Positions 5,411 through 6,758 of a stretch of 6,758 nt of DNA are shown here, piece after piece. Each line of letters opens with the position of its first letter. Position 1 is the first letter of the stretch. The position numbers and the translations under genes are program-made. The notes under the pieces are model-generated. The model was not told the origin of the DNA and ran no database searches. It saw only the letters and a list, made by a program, of their open reading frames with translations. The stretch covers positions 1 to 6,758 of the forward strand of contig JASHVB010000609.1 in NCBI GenBank assembly GCA_030039695.1, read 5' to 3'. This DNA is from Acetobacteraceae bacterium. GTDB lineage: Bacteria > Pseudomonadota > Alphaproteobacteria > Acetobacterales > Acetobacteraceae.

Positions 5411-6361
5411 ATGAAAGCGCTTCCCGTCGCGCGACCCATCCCGCCATCTCCCACCGTCACCGGCAGGCGGCCATTCGCCGGGCTTCGCTCTGCGTCCGCC
5501 GAAGCCCTGCAGGGCTGGGCGCTCGTTTTGCCGGCCGTCGCGCTGCTCGCCGCCTTTACCCACTGGCCTACGCTGGAAACAATCTGGACCAGCTTGCACA
5601 CTGCCGCCGTGCCGCATCACCCGTCGCGTTTCGCGCCGTCGGTGAACCTGAGTGCGCTGTGGGCGGATCCCGTCTTTTGGCAGGCGCTGCGCAACAACCT
5701 GATCTATGCCGGTTGCACCATTCCCGCGGCGATGGCGCTCTCGCTGACCATGGCGTTGGCAGTGGACCGCCGCATCCCGGGCCGAGGCCTTCTGCGGCTG
5801 GCCTATTTCACTCCCACCATCCTGCCGATGATCGCCGTCGCCAACATCTGGCTGTATTTCTTTACGCCCGGCTACGGCCTGATCGACTCGGTGTTGGCGC
5901 CGTTCGGGCTGGGCGATCTGAACTGGCTCGGCACCGCCTCGACCGCGCTCGCGGCCATGATCGTCATTGCGGTTTGGAAGGAAGCCGGCTTTTATATGAT
6001 CTTCTATCTCGCGGCCTTGCAGACGCTGCCACCGGATTTGCGTGAGGCCGCGGCACTGGAGGGTTCCTCGCGCTGGAATTTCTTCCGTCGCGTCGTCTGG
6101 CCGCTGCTGATGCCGACGACGCTGTTCGTGTTCATCAACGCCGCGATCGACGCATTCCGCCTGGTGGACCAGATCGTCGTCCTGACGCGTGGCGGCCCCG
6201 ATAACGCCACGACGATCCTGCTTTATTACATCTACGAAGTCGGCTTCCAGTACTGGGACAGTAACTATGCGGCTCTGCTCACCGTGGTGCTGCTGCTGAT
6301 CCTTGCCAGCATCGCCGCCTTGCAGTTTGGCGTGCTGGCGCGACGGGTGCACTACCGGTGA
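5411..6361 (+). CDS. ABC transporter permease, UgpA/MalF-like (MetI-type domain)
   Basis: A 316-residue inner-membrane permease of the carbohydrate-uptake ABC class. After a cytoplasmic N-terminus of about 35 residues, six hydrophobic segments are visible, near 36-50, 96-118, 130-151, 178-201, 232-252 and 284-308. The cytoplasmic EAA loop, which docks on the ATPase, is intact: EAAALEGSSRWNFF (212-225) with the expected Gly at 218 and WPLLMP at 230-235. Other family-like stretches are FTPTILPMIAVANIWLYFF (133-151) and TRGGPDNATTILLYYIY. It resembles UgpA-type permeases, but substrate cannot be read from a permease alone. It follows lysR by 56 bases, a gap with only a weak 5-bp hairpin (5370-5385) and no T run, so co-transcription is possible. 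It is translationally coupled to the next permease. Confidence 0.92.
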   Translation: MKALPVARPIPPSPTVTGRRPFAGLRSASAEALQGWALVLPAVALLAAFTHWPTLETIWTSLHTAAVPHHPSRFAPSVNLSALWADPVFWQALRNNLIYAGCTIPAAMALSLTMALAVDRRIPGRGLLRLAYFTPTILPMIAVANIWLYFFTPGYGLIDSVLAPFGLGDLNWLGTASTALAAMIVIAVWKEAGFYMIFYLAALQTLPPDLREAAALEGSSRWNFFRRVVWPLLMPTTLFVFINAAIDAFRLVDQIVVLTRGGPDNATTILLYYIYEVGFQYWDSNYAALLTVVLLLILASIAALQFGVLARRVHYR

Positions 6362-6758
6362 GCCCCACCGCACTGACATTGCCGCACGCGCGCGCCGTTG
6401 ACTTCGGGCGCGGTCTGGAAATCGTCGGCGCTTGGCTGCTCGGCGTGCTGTGGATCCTGCCGCTGCTGTGGGCGGTGTGGAGCGCGATCCACCCCGCCGC
6501 CGCCAGCGCACAGCCCGGACTGTTCGCGCCGCTGACGCTGTACAATTTCGTTGCGGCCTGGAATACCGCGCCATTCGGCCGCTACATGATGAATACCATG
6601 GTTCTGGTCAGCATGGTGCTGACGGCGCAGTTCGTGCTGTGCACGCCCGCGGCGTTCGCGTTCGCGCGCCTGAATTTTCCAGGCCGCGGCACGCTGTTCG
6701 CGTTGGTGCTCATTCAGCTCATGGTATCGCCGGAAATCCTCATGGTGGCGAATTACCA
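6358..6758 (+). CDS. ABC transporter permease, UgpE/MalG-like, cut by right edge
   Basis: The N-terminal 133 residues of the partner permease are present. The GTG start at 6358 overlaps the preceding stop as GTGA, the usual sign of translational coupling; the first in-frame ATG is far inside the conserved region, so GTG is preferred. Hydrophobic segments lie at about 22-44, 78-103 and 112-130. The stretch LTLYNFVAAWNTAPFGRYMMNT (59-80), then AFAFARLNFPGRG (99-111) and LIQLMVSPEILMV (118-130), is typical of the second permease of sugar ABC importers, where a periplasmic loop precedes the core helices. The EAA loop that would contact the ATPase lies beyond the window edge. Together with the upstream permease it should form the heterodimeric membrane channel. 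Confidence 0.9.
   Translation, partial: MSPTALTLPHARAVDFGRGLEIVGAWLLGVLWILPLLWAVWSAIHPAAASAQPGLFAPLTLYNFVAAWNTAPFGRYMMNTMVLVSMVLTAQFVLCTPAAFAFARLNFPGRGTLFALVLIQLMVSPEILMVANY

Noticed and set aside
5051..6574. Minus-strand open frame of 507 codons
   Set aside because: It is antisense to lysR and both permeases, is Arg/Gln-rich and has no recognisable domain.

Overview
The window is GC-rich, densely coded DNA, most likely from a high-GC alphaproteobacterium. A Rhodospirillales/Acetobacteraceae-like host is my guess from protein flavour and from the trxB-lysR neighbourhood; nothing here fixes the species. I see no mobile element, CRISPR array, tRNA or rRNA.

Left part (1-2554): an AmmeMemoRadiSam module, a widely conserved but functionally unassigned three-part system. 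The radical SAM enzyme (AmrS, minus strand, cut by the left edge) is divergent from a plus-strand gene that fuses the Memo-like protein (AmrB) to the AMMECR1-like protein (AmrA) in one 503-residue chain. Between them lie 486 bases without a gene. That stretch carries a perfect TATAAT facing amrS, an 8-bp inverted repeat, smaller dyads and a 15-bp tandem repeat just ahead of amrBA. This is the most interesting part of the window: all three activities are encoded around one putative shared control region.

Middle (2538-5354): pal, an outer-membrane peptidoglycan-binding lipoprotein, lies on the minus strand and overlaps the end of amrBA tail-to-tail by 17 bp. It stands apart from any tol genes in this window. 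Divergent from it is trxB (thioredoxin reductase, CATC active site), followed 147 bases later by a LysR-type regulator in the same direction.

Right part (5411-6758): two membrane permeases of a sugar or glycerol-phosphate type ABC importer (UgpA/MalF-like and UgpE/MalG-like), coupled by a 4-base GTGA overlap. The second is cut by the right edge. The ATPase and the substrate-binding protein are not in the window, so the substrate cannot be named. The LysR gene lies 56 bases upstream and could control the transporter, though its position next to trxB may be the older association.
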